From Clostridium folliculivorans (lineage in GTDB: Bacteria; Bacillota; Clostridia; Clostridiales; Clostridiaceae), in NCBI RefSeq assembly GCF_024341905.1, contig NZ_BQXY01000002.1, positions 62,001 through 126,000 of the forward strand: DNA of 64,000 bases, in the 5' to 3' direction. Each line of letters begins with the position of its first letter. Positions within the stretch are counted from its first letter, which is position 1. Both the position numbers and the translations under genes were made by a program. Positions 19,482 through 28,572 of this stretch are shown here, one piece after another. A model generated the notes under the pieces. That model did not search any database and had not been told where the DNA came from. It was given only the letters and a program-made list of their open reading frames with translations.

Positions 19482-19570
19482 TTAAATAATGAATAATTAT
19501 ATATAGATATAGACGTATATCCATAATATCTTTAGTTAGATACTATAGATTTCTAATCTACTATATCATT

Positions 19571-19614
19571 AATAGACCTACAGAAACTATATTTATAGTT
19601 CCTGTAGGTCTATT
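19571..19614 (+). terminator. intrinsic terminator of the mannitol operon
   Basis: A 20-bp stem (19571-19590 with 19595-19614) with one imperfect pair, a 4-base loop, and a short T tail. Confidence 0.85.
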
Positions 19615-19648
19615 TGTTACTTCTTTCAACACAAGGGGTGAACACTGT

Positions 19649-19740
19649 GTTGAAATTAAGCGGTTAGTTATCCTAAAAAAATCATTTAATTCTAATAGCT
19701 CGCTCATATAGAATCTCCTACATAACCACTTAATTTCAAC
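19649..19740 (-). mobile_element. miniature copy of the IS-derived element R1
   Basis: A 92-bp unit with 18-bp inverted ends (19649-19666 and 19723-19740, one imperfect pair). On the minus strand, AGGAG at the complement of 19714-19718 and an ATG at 19707 start MSELLELNDFF, matching the start in the larger remnant at 1272-1710. It appears to be an internal-deletion derivative (MITE) that kept the transposase start and both ends. Confidence 0.6.
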
Positions 19741-20082
19741 AATGATATTAAAACTATATTGAATATTATGATTGAAAATTAAGTTATTTTGCACAAAAAA
19801 TGAGTGAATTTGTTGTGATTATATATAATTATAGTTGACTATACCAGTGAAATTTTGTTTATCAATCAAGAATTTTTTGGTGTAAAATGGATGGCCTATT
19901 TTTATTTATAGTACAAAAAAATGATAAATTTATAATAATACATAGAGGCTTGTTTAAAATGTAACAAAGAAATTGACTTTAAATACTATATAGTATAATA
20001 TATAAAATTGTGAAGGCTGAAGAGACCATAATTATAGAAATACATTAAAAAGGAGGATAGAAATTTAATTAAGTATTAAATT
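19741..20082. other. AT-rich region upstream of the glmS ribozyme
   Basis: No gene. A promoter-like pair is present near its end: TTGACT (19973-19978) and TATAAT (19994-19999). The spacer is only 15 bases, shorter than the usual 17, so a start of the glmS transcript here is plausible but uncertain. Confidence 0.45.
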
Positions 20083-20238
20083 AAGCGCTTGGGGTTAAAC
20101 ATTTGGGACGTGCAGTGTTTAACCAGACGAGGATGAGGAGTATCGGATATTCAGCGGGTGCCTCACGGTATGATACTACCGTTAAAGCCTGGTAAACCTA
20201 AAAAGTGATTTTTAGAACAAATCCAGTCAGGTATCAAG
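20083..20238 (+). ncRNA. glmS ribozyme (glucosamine-6-phosphate-activated self-cleaving riboswitch)
   Basis: Conserved ribozyme segments are seen in order upstream of glmS. The cleavage-site element AAGCGC is at about 20083-20088 (expected cut after A20084). The P2 arms GGTTAAACA and TGTTTAACC follow, then GACGAGGATGAGG, ATCGGATATTCAGCGGGTGCC, TCACGG...CCGTTAAAGCC, and a final A/T-rich hairpin CTAAAAAGTGATTTTTAG. When glucosamine 6-phosphate is abundant, the RNA cuts itself and the message is degraded, lowering GlmS. The 3' boundary is approximate. Confidence 0.93.
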
Positions 20239-20263
20239 ATATTTAAATATATCTTTATATAGA

Positions 20264-20356
20264 ATTCCTAACTCAACTATATAAGTTATACGTGTCCGAT
20301 AATCCCCAAAAGCCGGGATTATCAAACAAGTACAACTTAAGTTTCGATATAGGAAT
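20264..20356 (+). repeat. structured element R3, copy A, in the glmS leader
   Basis: Outer arms ATTCCTA (20264-20270) and TAGGAAT (20350-20356). The inner perfect 9-bp stem GATAATCCC (20298-20306) pairs with GGGATTATC (20315-20323) around the loop CAAAAGCC. It is the same layout as 53123-53216, where the outer arms are AGTTCCTA/TAGGAACT and the inner stem is GAAAATCCC/GGGATTTTC around CAGGAGCC. The paired changes keep both stems. Confidence 0.65.
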
Positions 20357-20363
20357 CCTTAGC

Positions 20364-20432
20364 TTCAGCTTTAGAAAAGCCTAATTTTTAAAAAATTAAA
20401 TATTAAAATTTTGCTTCTAAGGTTGAGCTGAA
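20364..20432 (+). repeat. long hairpin between element R3 and glmS
   Basis: TTCAGCT (20364-20370) pairs with AGCTGAA (20426-20432), and TTAGAA next to it pairs with TTCTAA at about 20415-20420, enclosing an A/T-rich loop. No T-run follows. Role unknown; it lies in the message body downstream of the ribozyme. Confidence 0.45.
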
Positions 20433-20524
20433 ATATTAAATATATTAAGCCTTCCATGGATAAAATAACTCATATAATTATGGTTGTATTAAACGAATAA
20501 TTGATATGAAAGGAAGATTTTTTT

Positions 20525-22357
20525 ATGTGTGGAATAGTAGGATATTTAGGAGAAAAGAAAGCAACACCAATATTAGTTGAAGGATTAAGCAAGCTTGAAT
20601 ATAGAGGTTATGATTCATCAGGAATAGCTGTTATTGAAGATGGAGAAATAAAGATCGAAAAGTGCAGAGGAAGACTTTCTAACCTTAAAGACAAAGTTGC
20701 AGACAAAGAGTATTCTGGTAGCATTGGTATAGGTCATACAAGATGGGCAACTCACGGAGAACCATCTGATGTTAACTCACATCCTCATAGCAATAAGGAC
20801 GGAACTATAGCAGTTGTTCATAACGGAATTATCGAAAACTATATAGTTCTTAGAGAATGGTTAATATCAGAAGGATACAAGTTTGTATCAGAAACAGATA
20901 CAGAAGTTATACCTCACTTAGTTGATTACTACTTTGATGGAAACTTAGAAGATGCTGTAATAAAAGCAACTAAGAGAATGGAAGGAAGCTATGCATTAGG
21001 AGTTGTTGCTAAGAACGATCCTGGTAAAATAGTAGCTGTAAGAAAAGATAGTCCACTAGTAATTGGTGTAGGTGAAGACGGAAAAGAAAGCTTCATAGCT
21101 TCAGATATTCCAGCTGTATTAAATATGACAAGAGACGTTTATCTTTTAGAAGATAAAGAATTCGTTGTTATGACTAAAGATGGAATAACAATATATGATG
21201 AAAGCAAGAATAAAGTAGAAAAACAAATATTCCACGTAACTTGGGATATAGATGCTGCTGAAAAAGGTGGATATGACCACTTCATGCTTAAAGAAATATA
21301 TGAACAACCAAAGGCTATAAAAGATACTTTAACTTCAAGAGTTGTTAAGGGAGAAAAGATTAAGCTTGATGGTATTCATTTAACAAAAGAACAAATAGAA
21401 AACTTTGATAGAGTTTATATAATAGCTTGTGGAACAGCTTATCATTCAGGTGTTGTTGGTAAGTACGTAATCGAAAGATTAGCAAAGATACCAGTAGAAA
21501 TAGATGTTGCGTCTGAATTCAGATACAGAAATCCACTTATAACAGACAGAACTCTTATGATCTGCATCAGCCAATCAGGTGAAACAGCAGATACTTTAGC
21601 AGCATTAAGACTTGCTAAAGAAGAAGGTGCTAGAATAATAGCTATAACAAACGTTGTAGGAAGTTCAATTTCAAGAGAAGCAGACGATGTATTCTATACA
21701 TGGGCTGGTCCTGAAATAGCTGTTGCTTCAACAAAAGCTTATATAACTATGCTTATAGCTCTTTATATAATAGCTTTATACATGGCTGAAGCTAAGAACA
21801 CTGTAAGAGAGACTGAAATAGAAAAGATTAAAGATGGTTTATTAAATCTTTCTGAAAAAACTGCTGAAATATTAAACGATGTAGATACAATCAAATCATT
21901 CGTTGATCATTTATACAGCAAGAACGATGTATACTACTTAGGAAGAGGTCTTGACTACGCAGTAGCAATGGAAGGATCATTAAAGCTTAAGGAAATATCA
22001 TACATCCATTCAGAAGCATATGCAGGTGGGGAATTAAAGCATGGAACAATAGCTTTAATAGAAGAAGGCACTTCAGTAATAGCTCTTGCAACTCAAAGTG
22101 AGTTATATGACAAACAAATCAGTAATATAAGAGAAGTTAAGACAAGAGGGGCAAACGTACTAGGAATAGCAATGGAAGGACAAACAGAAATCGAAAAGAC
22201 TGTAGACCAAACAATCTACATTCCAAAGGTTATGTCAATACTTGCACCAGTACTTTCAGTTATACCACTACAAATATTAGCTTACTACACAGCTGTTCAA
22301 AAGGGCTGCGATGTTGATAAGCCAAGAAACTTAGCAAAATCAGTTACTGTTGAGTAA
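20525..22357 (+). CDS. glmS: glutamine--fructose-6-phosphate aminotransferase (isomerizing)
   Basis: The 610-aa enzyme that makes glucosamine 6-phosphate from fructose 6-phosphate and glutamine, the first step to UDP-GlcNAc and peptidoglycan. Cys2 is the N-terminal glutaminase nucleophile (MCGIVGYLG), with GHTRWATHG and HNGIIENY in the same domain. The isomerase half has two SIS domains (YIIACGTAYHSG; YLGRGLDYAVAMEGSLKLKE) and ends in the family tail DKPRNLAKSVTVE. Length is standard. Expression is expected to be governed by the upstream ribozyme. Confidence 0.98.
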   Translation: MCGIVGYLGEKKATPILVEGLSKLEYRGYDSSGIAVIEDGEIKIEKCRGRLSNLKDKVADKEYSGSIGIGHTRWATHGEPSDVNSHPHSNKDGTIAVVHNGIIENYIVLREWLISEGYKFVSETDTEVIPHLVDYYFDGNLEDAVIKATKRMEGSYALGVVAKNDPGKIVAVRKDSPLVIGVGEDGKESFIASDIPAVLNMTRDVYLLEDKEFVVMTKDGITIYDESKNKVEKQIFHVTWDIDAAEKGGYDHFMLKEIYEQPKAIKDTLTSRVVKGEKIKLDGIHLTKEQIENFDRVYIIACGTAYHSGVVGKYVIERLAKIPVEIDVASEFRYRNPLITDRTLMICISQSGETADTLAALRLAKEEGARIIAITNVVGSSISREADDVFYTWAGPEIAVASTKAYITMLIALYIIALYMAEAKNTVRETEIEKIKDGLLNLSEKTAEILNDVDTIKSFVDHLYSKNDVYYLGRGLDYAVAMEGSLKLKEISYIHSEAYAGGELKHGTIALIEEGTSVIALATQSELYDKQISNIREVKTRGANVLGIAMEGQTEIEKTVDQTIYIPKVMSILAPVLSVIPLQILAYYTAVQKGCDVDKPRNLAKSVTVE

Positions 22358-22470
22358 TAGATAATATGAAGACCCATGAATTGTTTAACTGAAAGAAAGT
22401 CGTTAAAAATGAAACTAAGTCGTTAAATTAAAGATTGTTGTATTGCTTAAATAAATAATAAAAATCTTAA

Positions 22471-22512
22471 GGCCATAGCTTAATGTAGTTATACTATATT
22501 TAAGCTATGGCC
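22471..22512 (+). terminator. intrinsic terminator after glmS
   Basis: A perfect 13-bp stem GGCCATAGCTTAA (22471-22483) with 22500-22512, followed by TACTTTTAT. Confidence 0.85.
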
Positions 22513-22825
22513 TACTTTTATATGAACTTAGAATAAATTATAGATTTTAAGTTATTTTTGTAACTCAATCATATTATGCGGAAATCGAATAAGGGCTTAG
22601 AGTTATACTAAAATGCTAGAAATGAATGATTAGCAGTTGCTTAAAAAATAAGGAATTTAGGAATAATTAGTAAAACATTTACCTAAGTCTTTTTCTATTT
22701 ATTTGTAGTTTTTGCATGAAATCGTGAAATATTTACAATTTCTTCATAGTAAAGTGATAAAATCAAGTCGTAATTATATGAGATGAGTTAGGACAAGCGT
22801 GAAAATACGACAGGGAGGATATTAT
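22513..22825. other. AT-rich region upstream of the chemoreceptor gene
   Basis: No gene and no repeat seen. It ends in the strong binding site GGGAGG used by the chemoreceptor start at 22826. Confidence 0.4.
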
Positions 22826-24541
22826 ATGAATTTATTGAAGAACTTGAAGATAAGACAGAAACTTATAAGTTGTTTTTTATTAATTTCAATTATTATGGGA
22901 GTACTTGGTGGGATAGGAATATCACAAATAAAGAAAATAAACTCTAATTCGACTTCTATGTATGAAGACAATTTAATTCATTTAAGATCTATAGATGAAC
23001 TAAAAGAGAATTTTTTGCAAATACATTCAGACTTAATATCTCTTTTAACAACTAAAGATTTAGAGAAGAAATCAAAAATTAAACAAGAAATTGAAGAGTT
23101 GACAGAAGAAGATATGGCTCTATCTGAGAAGTTTAAGAATGAAGATGGATTAACTAATGATGAGAAAGAAATGATAACAACATTTAATCAGTATCATGAA
23201 GATTATATGATGGAGCGTAAAAAATTTATAGAATTGATTGATTCTGATAAGTACGACGAAGCACAGATGGCTTTCGATATGGTAACGGAATTAAGGAATA
23301 AAACATTTGATAGTATTAATGCAATAATTGATACTAATCTTAAAGAAGCTAAAAACGCAAATAACTCAAATAACTCAATATTTAAAAATTCATTCAATTT
23401 AATGATTGGTATTGTAGTATTTGGATTTATATCTGCATTAGCACTTGGTTTGCTAATATCAACATTACTATCTAAGCAAATAAACAAAGTGTTAATATTT
23501 GCAGATTCACTAGGAAGTGGAGATTTAACAAAAAGGATAGATATTAATTCAAAAGATGAAATAGGAAAGATATCTATTGCTTTAAATAAGGCAGCTGAAA
23601 ATACACGCAACCTAATTTCAGCGATAATATTGAGCTCGGATAATATAAATAATTTAAGTGAGGAGATTTATACTACAATAGGAGGAGTATCTAAAAAAAT
23701 AAATAACATAAATGGATCGACAAAAGACATATCACGAGGTACTGAAGCTCTAAGTTCAACTGCCCAACAAGTAAATGCTTCAATTGAAGAGATAGCTTCA
23801 AATTCAATTGAACTCTCTCAAAAGGCCAAAGAAGGAGATAATGCTTCAAAACAAATTCAAGTTCGTGCGGTACAGATAAAAGACAAAGGATTGAAAGCAA
23901 TAGATATGTCAAAAAAGATATATCAAGAGAAACAGATAAACATACTAAGAGCAATAGAAGATGGAAAGGTTGTTGAAGAAATTAAGGTTATGGCAGACTC
24001 AATAGCAAGTATAGCATCTCAGACTAATCTCCTAGCTTTAAATGCAGCTATTGAGTCAGCAAGAGCTGGTGATCTTGGCAAAGGATTTGCTGTAGTTGCT
24101 GATGAGATCAGAATTCTTGCAGAACAATCGTCGGAGAATGTTTCAAATATACAAAAGGTAATAAGTCAAGTTAATAATGCCTTTAACAATCTTTCAAGTA
24201 ATGTTGAGGATATATTAAAATTTATTGATAACAATGTAAACCCAGACTATGAATTATTCTTAGAGACTGCATTGAAGTACGAAAATGATTCCGCTTTTAT
24301 TAAAGCTATGTCGGAAGAAATTGCTACTGGTGTATCCAATATACTAAGCTCAATCGAACAAACTAGTAATGCTATTGAAGCTGTATCTGCAACCGCTCAA
24401 CAATCCGCAGAAAATTCAGAAGGGATACTAAGTAGCGTTGATGAGACAAATCATGCGACTCAAGATGTTTTAAGTTCAGTTCAAAAACAGGTTCTTCTAT
24501 CTGATGAGCTTAAATCTCTAGTTCAAAGATTTAAAATTTAG
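22826..24541 (+). CDS. methyl-accepting chemotaxis protein with four-helix-bundle sensor
   Basis: A 571-aa membrane chemoreceptor. The start is taken at ATG 22826, 8 bases after GGGAGG; an in-frame GTG at 22799 has no site. Order: membrane segment 1 (about 13-33), an extracytoplasmic helical sensor of 4HB_MCP type (about 35-180), membrane segment 2 (about 190-215), a HAMP linker ([25 protein letters not shown]), and a long cytoplasmic signalling helix pair. The hairpin tip is recognisable in [22 protein letters not shown] followed by [17 protein letters not shown], which would bind CheA/CheW. Ligand unknown. Monocistronic. Confidence 0.94.
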   Translation: MNLLKNLKIRQKLISCFLLISIIMGVLGGIGISQIKKINSNSTSMYEDNLIHLRSIDELKENFLQIHSDLISLLTTKDLEKKSKIKQEIEELTEEDMALSEKFKNEDGLTNDEKEMITTFNQYHEDYMMERKKFIELIDSDKYDEAQMAFDMVTELRNKTFDSINAIIDTNLKEAKNANNSNNSIFKNSFNLMIGIVVFGFISALALGLLISTLLSKQINKVLIFADSLGSGDLTKRIDINSKDEIGKISIALNKAAENTRNLISAIILSSDNINNLSEEIYTTIGGVSKKINNINGSTKDISRGTEALSSTAQQVNASIEEIASNSIELSQKAKEGDNASKQIQVRAVQIKDKGLKAIDMSKKIYQEKQINILRAIEDGKVVEEIKVMADSIASIASQTNLLALNAAIESARAGDLGKGFAVVADEIRILAEQSSENVSNIQKVISQVNNAFNNLSSNVEDILKFIDNNVNPDYELFLETALKYENDSAFIKAMSEEIATGVSNILSSIEQTSNAIEAVSATAQQSAENSEGILSSVDETNHATQDVLSSVQKQVLLSDELKSLVQRFKI

Positions 24542-24701
24542 AAGCAAATACAAATAATTAGAGCACATTAGATATATCTTGGATAAATTCTTCATATTAT
24601 CTTTATAAAAAAATAGTAAGATGTATTTTATAAAGATTAATTTAGATACTTAAACAAAAATAATATCTAAAAATAAATAATATCATTTGGAGGTGACATC
24701 A

Positions 24702-24803
24702 TTGGTTGTTGAAGTTTTAGTTACTATTGGAGTAGTAAGTTTTTCTACGTTCACCATATATAAAAAATTTAAGAAGAAATCATCATGTGGATGCTGTAAG
24801 TAG
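24702..24803 (+). CDS. FeoB-associated Cys-rich membrane protein-like, 33 aa
   Basis: A small gene with a strong GGAGGTGA site 5 bases before TTG at 24702. The protein has one membrane segment (VEVLVTIGVVSFSTFTIY), then KKFKKKSS and a Cys-rich tail CGCCK. This matches the layout of the small FeoB-associated Cys-rich proteins, although no feoB lies nearby in the window. It may chaperone iron or another soft metal at the membrane. A terminator is about 110 bases downstream. Confidence 0.65.
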   Translation: MVVEVLVTIGVVSFSTFTIYKKFKKKSSCGCCK

Positions 24804-24915
24804 TAAATTACATAAAAATGATGTTTTATTTAAAAGCAACTATTGAAATTTAGTAAAACAACTTTTAATCACTAATTATTAATAGTTTTTTGCATAATCT
24901 ACGGAAAAAGAAAAG

Positions 24916-24942
24916 TCCTAGACTGAATCAATCAGTCTAGGA
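24916..24942 (+). terminator. intrinsic terminator
   Basis: A perfect 11-bp stem TCCTAGACTGA (24916-24926) with 24932-24942, then TTTTTTCTTTT. Confidence 0.9.
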
Positions 24943-25128
24943 TTTTTTCTTTTACACAAATGTATATATTTTTTATACATTTAGTTCATCTTTACAACAT
25001 CTTCATAACATCTACATACTATCTACATACATGCAAGTTATACTTTCAGAGAAATATTAATTATAGTAAAACTTTAAGATATCCCTAAATGTAATAGAGT
25101 TTAAATTATAAAGAGAGGTGATGAAGTC

Positions 25129-25956
25129 GTGTTAAGGTTTATTGAAGCAAGTAATGCAGTAAGGAAAGAGCTAAATGAAGTAGAGAATATTTTAAAAAAT
25201 ATAGACGAGGACATTATAAAAGGAGCATCAAAAGAAGTTTTTGAATATTTTTTTAAAAATTCTGGCAAGTACCTTCGTCCAATGCTTATATTACTTTCTG
25301 CTAAAGCTATAAAACGAGATATGACTATAGAGCAGAGAGTACAGTTAATTAATTTATGTGTAGCTGTTGAACTCATTCATAGTGCCAGCTTGATACATGA
25401 TGACATAATCGATAATGACTTATTCCGACGAGGTCAGAAAACCCTTAATGGAGTGTATGGAAGAAAAATAGCTGTTCTAGCTGGAGATGCTTTATTTGCA
25501 AAAGCTTTCAACATTTTAGCTAGTATGACAACCAGAGATGGAGAACAGGTGATGACACAAGTTGTAGAAAAAATGTGTGTTGCAGAAATTGAACAAGCTC
25601 AATATAGCGAAGGTTCTAGAGAAGAGTACCTTAGGATAATTGAAGGAAAAACGGCAGTCTTTATGAGTGCTTGTTGTAAGTTAGGGGCGCTTGTAGCTAA
25701 TGCTGAAAAAGAAGATGTTATAGCTTTAGAAAAGTATGGCTTAAACTTAGGAATGGTATATCAAATTACGGATGATTGCTTAGATGGAGATCCCAATGCT
25801 ATTAGAAATAATATAACAATAGATAATGCTAAAGAATTTGTTGTGAAAGCTGAGTTGGATGTTGAAGGCATAGAATCATCAATATATAAAGAAGGATTAA
25901 CAAATCTTTTATATTACGTTATTGAATCTTATGATTCAAAAGTAAAAAAAGCTTAG
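25129..25956 (+). CDS. polyprenyl diphosphate synthase-like protein (short form)
   Basis: A 275-aa trans-prenyltransferase homologue, probably making the side chain of a quinone. The first Asp-rich motif is SASLIHDDIIDND and the second is YQITDDCLD; both Mg-binding DDxxD motifs are present. The usual length is about 320 aa. The segment after the second motif, normally GKPxGxDLxEGKxTLP, is missing; instead LDGDPNAIRNNITIDNAKEF leads directly to the terminal helices. GTG start with GAGAGGTGA upstream. First gene of an operon with UbiA and UbiE homologues, which supports a role in quinone synthesis. Whether the shortened enzyme is active is uncertain. Confidence 0.85.
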   Translation: MLRFIEASNAVRKELNEVENILKNIDEDIIKGASKEVFEYFFKNSGKYLRPMLILLSAKAIKRDMTIEQRVQLINLCVAVELIHSASLIHDDIIDNDLFRRGQKTLNGVYGRKIAVLAGDALFAKAFNILASMTTRDGEQVMTQVVEKMCVAEIEQAQYSEGSREEYLRIIEGKTAVFMSACCKLGALVANAEKEDVIALEKYGLNLGMVYQITDDCLDGDPNAIRNNITIDNAKEFVVKAELDVEGIESSIYKEGLTNLLYYVIESYDSKVKKA

Positions 25957-25997
25957 TAAAAATTTTTATAAATAATATTTTTGAGGAGTGAGTAATA

Positions 25998-26498
25998 ATG
26001 AAATTTTTAAAAAATAAATATTTTACAATTGTATGGACTATTTTACGTGTTTGGCTTGGAATTCAATGGATAGTTCCAGCTATTGAAAAGCTTAAAGACC
26101 CAACTTGGGTAGGTAGCAAATCTGGTGTGGCTATAACAGGATTTTTAAAGGGCGCTGTAGCAAAATCAACTGGAGAACATCCAGCAGTACAAGGCTGGTA
26201 CGCTGCATTTGTGCAAAACGTAGCTCTACCGAATGCGCAAGTTTTTTCATATTTAGTACCAGTTGGTGAGCTTCTTGTAGGAGTTAGCTTAATATTAGGT
26301 GCTGCTACTATCATAGGATTATTTGCTGGTGCCTTTATGAATCTAAATTATCTATTGGCAGGTACAACTAGCACAAATCCAATTCTTTATACAGTGGCTA
26401 TTATTCTTATAGCTGTTGGGGCTAATGCATACTTAATAGGTCTTGATCGCTTTATTGTTCCATATGTAAAACAAAAGTTTACAAAGCGAGTTGTATAA
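25998..26498 (+). CDS. DoxX family membrane protein
   Basis: A 166-aa inner-membrane protein of the DoxX/DoxD family with four predicted membrane segments. The start IVWTILRVWLGIQWIVPAIEKL is the characteristic first helix, and GELLVGVSLILGAATIIGLFAG is the second. Relatives are quinone-linked (the DoxD subunit of thiosulfate:quinone oxidoreductase) or accessory membrane redox proteins. It sits 41 bases after the polyprenyl synthase gene with GAGGAG, in the quinone/redox operon. The exact reaction is unknown. Confidence 0.85.
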   Translation: MKFLKNKYFTIVWTILRVWLGIQWIVPAIEKLKDPTWVGSKSGVAITGFLKGAVAKSTGEHPAVQGWYAAFVQNVALPNAQVFSYLVPVGELLVGVSLILGAATIIGLFAGAFMNLNYLLAGTTSTNPILYTVAIILIAVGANAYLIGLDRFIVPYVKQKFTKRVV

Positions 26499-26611
26499 AT
26501 AAGTTATAAACATATTAAGTAAATTATAATTGAATAAATATGAGCTGTTTTTAGTTAATAGATAGATAAATTAATTAGTTTGCTTGTATATGGGAGAGGA
26601 GTCAAATAATA

Positions 26612-27133
26612 ATGAGAAAGAAGACAATAAGAGGTTTAGTATTTAGTTTAATTTTTGTACTAGTTTCTTCTACAGCTGCTTTGGCAGATGAAATGAATAT
26701 GGGAAAGGGTACGTCTAAAAGTACCGATGGGATAACTGCGGAGCTTTCTTTTAAAGGTGAAGAAGCAAAGACTGGTAAAGATCAAATAATGATTACTCTG
26801 CATGATAGTAATGATAAAGAGATTGATAATGCAGATGTAACTATAATTGCTAAGATGCCACAAGATGATTCAATGAAAATGAATAGTAATGAACCAATAA
26901 CAGTTAAGTTAGAGAAAAATGAAAAAGGTCAGTACATGGGAGATATAAACTTCACCGATAAAGGTAAGTGGACTGTAACTACTGAAATTACAGTACAAGG
27001 CGAAAAGAAAACCATTGATTTTGATATTAATGTAGTTAGTGGTGGACCTAACTGGATTATTATAGGTGGATTTTTAGGAGCAATTGCATTAATAATAATT
27101 GTTGCAGCTATAAAAAAGAAGCAGGCAAAATAG
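26612..27133 (+). CDS. exported YtkA/FixH-like protein with C-terminal membrane anchor
   Basis: A 173-aa protein. Signal peptide about 1-25 (VFVLVSSTAALADE-like end), an Ig-like beta domain rich in Met (DEMNMGKG, KMPQDDSMKMNSNEP) around residues 30-140, and a C-terminal membrane segment (WIIIGGFLGAIALIIIVAAI) followed by KKKQAK. The beta domain resembles YtkA-like/FixH domains that occur with copper and terminal-oxidase assembly proteins. The methionines could bind copper. It lies just before the 4Fe-4S membrane protein gene, whose relatives (CcoG) pair with FixH in oxidase assembly; here the partnership may be reused in an anaerobe. Confidence 0.7.
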   Translation: MRKKTIRGLVFSLIFVLVSSTAALADEMNMGKGTSKSTDGITAELSFKGEEAKTGKDQIMITLHDSNDKEIDNADVTIIAKMPQDDSMKMNSNEPITVKLEKNEKGQYMGDINFTDKGKWTVTTEITVQGEKKTIDFDINVVSGGPNWIIIGGFLGAIALIIIVAAIKKKQAK

Positions 27134-27168
27134 TTTTGAAGTAGAAGTAGGAGAAAAGAGGTAGTGCT

Positions 27169-28560
27169 ATGAATAATGTAAATAAAGCTACTAATGAGAA
27201 GGAGAAATCTTCACCTGAACATGAAGGGAAGAATTTATTAGATAATAAGAGGTTTGCTAAATTCATTAGGAGCAAGTGGTATCCAGGTATATTTCAGCTC
27301 TTGGTAGGAGCAGTGTTTGCATTTATTGTATTTGAGCTATTAGTTGGTCCAGATAAAGCTCATGATAATTTCGGAACAGCAGGAACTTGGGTATTATGGT
27401 GGCCAATACTTCCTATATTGTTGTTCCTTACAGGAAGGTTTTGGTGTGCAATATGTCCGTTTGGAGCATTAAGTGATGTTGTTCAAAAATTTGTTGGAAG
27501 TAAAAAACCAATACCTAAATTTTTAAAAAAATACGGAGTATGGTTAATAGATGCAATGTTCTTAGCTATTACTTGGAGTGACCACGTATTCGGTATAGTT
27601 GAGAATCCTAGAGGTTCTGGAACGCTGTTATTATTAATAACTTTAGGAGTTGTATTTTGTGGAGCATTCTTTGAACGTAGAACCTGGTGTAGATATCTTT
27701 GTTTCCTAGGTGGGTTATCTTCAAACTATTCTAGAGCAGGAATATTACAACTTAGAGGAACTAAAGAGAAATGTTCAAAATGTACAGTAGCAGCTTGCTA
27801 CAAAGGTACTGATAAGGCACCAGGATGTCCAATGTTTGAATTTCCTAAGACTATGGAGAGTAACTCTAATTGCAACATCTGTGGTAACTGTGTTAAAAAT
27901 TGTCCTAATAATTCTATTAAGATATCCTTTAGAAAGCCGACTCAAGAATTGTGGTTCATAAGAAAACCTCAATTAGAAGTTTCATTCTTAGCTGTTGTAA
28001 TCATGGGTATTGTTTTCGTACAAAATGTTACTATGCTTAAGATATGGGATGGCATGTTAACATGGTTAGAAAAGGTTACAGGGACACAAAGTTATTTTGT
28101 GACCTTTACTATAACTTTCATAGTTGCTATGGCTATACCAATACTTTTATTAGCATTAGCAGGTTATATAGCTAAATTGTTTAATGGTGACTCAGTTAAA
28201 GCTAATTTCACTAAATTTGGTTATGCCCTAATACCTTTAGATTTAGCAGCACATATAGCTCATAACTTATTCCATCTATTAGCTGAAGGAAAATCTATAG
28301 GATATACATTCATGGGGTTATTCGGAGTTGAGATGCATGATGCATCAACTGCAATTCTTGACAATCTAACAATACAAGCATTGCAATTTATATTGATAGC
28401 AATTGGAACCTTAGGCTCCATATACACTGCATATAAAATTGCAAAGAACAATTATAAAGAAAAGAAGACAAGCGTTACAGTAGTATATACTGTTCTGTTG
28501 ATATTACTTGCAATAGCTAATATATTACTATTCTCATTGCCTATGGCGATGCGTATGTAA
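27169..28560 (+). CDS. membrane-bound 4Fe-4S ferredoxin protein (NapH/CcoG/YccM-like)
   Basis: A 463-aa polytopic membrane protein. The N-terminal half has the motif GRFWCAICPFGALSDVVQKF and a second CxxC region TWCRYLCFLGGLSS, both typical of NapH/NosR/CcoG membrane ferredoxins. Further cysteines follow in KCSKCTVAACYKG and APGCPMFEF, and the ferredoxin motif is CNICGNCVKNCPNNSIKI (about 241-258). The C-terminal 200 residues add more membrane helices. Such proteins pass electrons across or along the membrane, often to or from quinones. Its place between the YtkA-like gene and UbiA suggests it uses the quinone made by the operon. Confidence 0.88.
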   Translation: MNNVNKATNEKEKSSPEHEGKNLLDNKRFAKFIRSKWYPGIFQLLVGAVFAFIVFELLVGPDKAHDNFGTAGTWVLWWPILPILLFLTGRFWCAICPFGALSDVVQKFVGSKKPIPKFLKKYGVWLIDAMFLAITWSDHVFGIVENPRGSGTLLLLITLGVVFCGAFFERRTWCRYLCFLGGLSSNYSRAGILQLRGTKEKCSKCTVAACYKGTDKAPGCPMFEFPKTMESNSNCNICGNCVKNCPNNSIKISFRKPTQELWFIRKPQLEVSFLAVVIMGIVFVQNVTMLKIWDGMLTWLEKVTGTQSYFVTFTITFIVAMAIPILLLALAGYIAKLFNGDSVKANFTKFGYALIPLDLAAHIAHNLFHLLAEGKSIGYTFMGLFGVEMHDASTAILDNLTIQALQFILIAIGTLGSIYTAYKIAKNNYKEKKTSVTVVYTVLLILLAIANILLFSLPMAMRM

Positions 28561-28572
28561 TTAATTAAAGGA

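Noticed and set aside
19561..19794. 77-codon minus-strand frame across element R1
   Set aside because: It is the transposase-start motif read through into flanking sequence and through the mannitol terminator; annotated as the mobile element instead.
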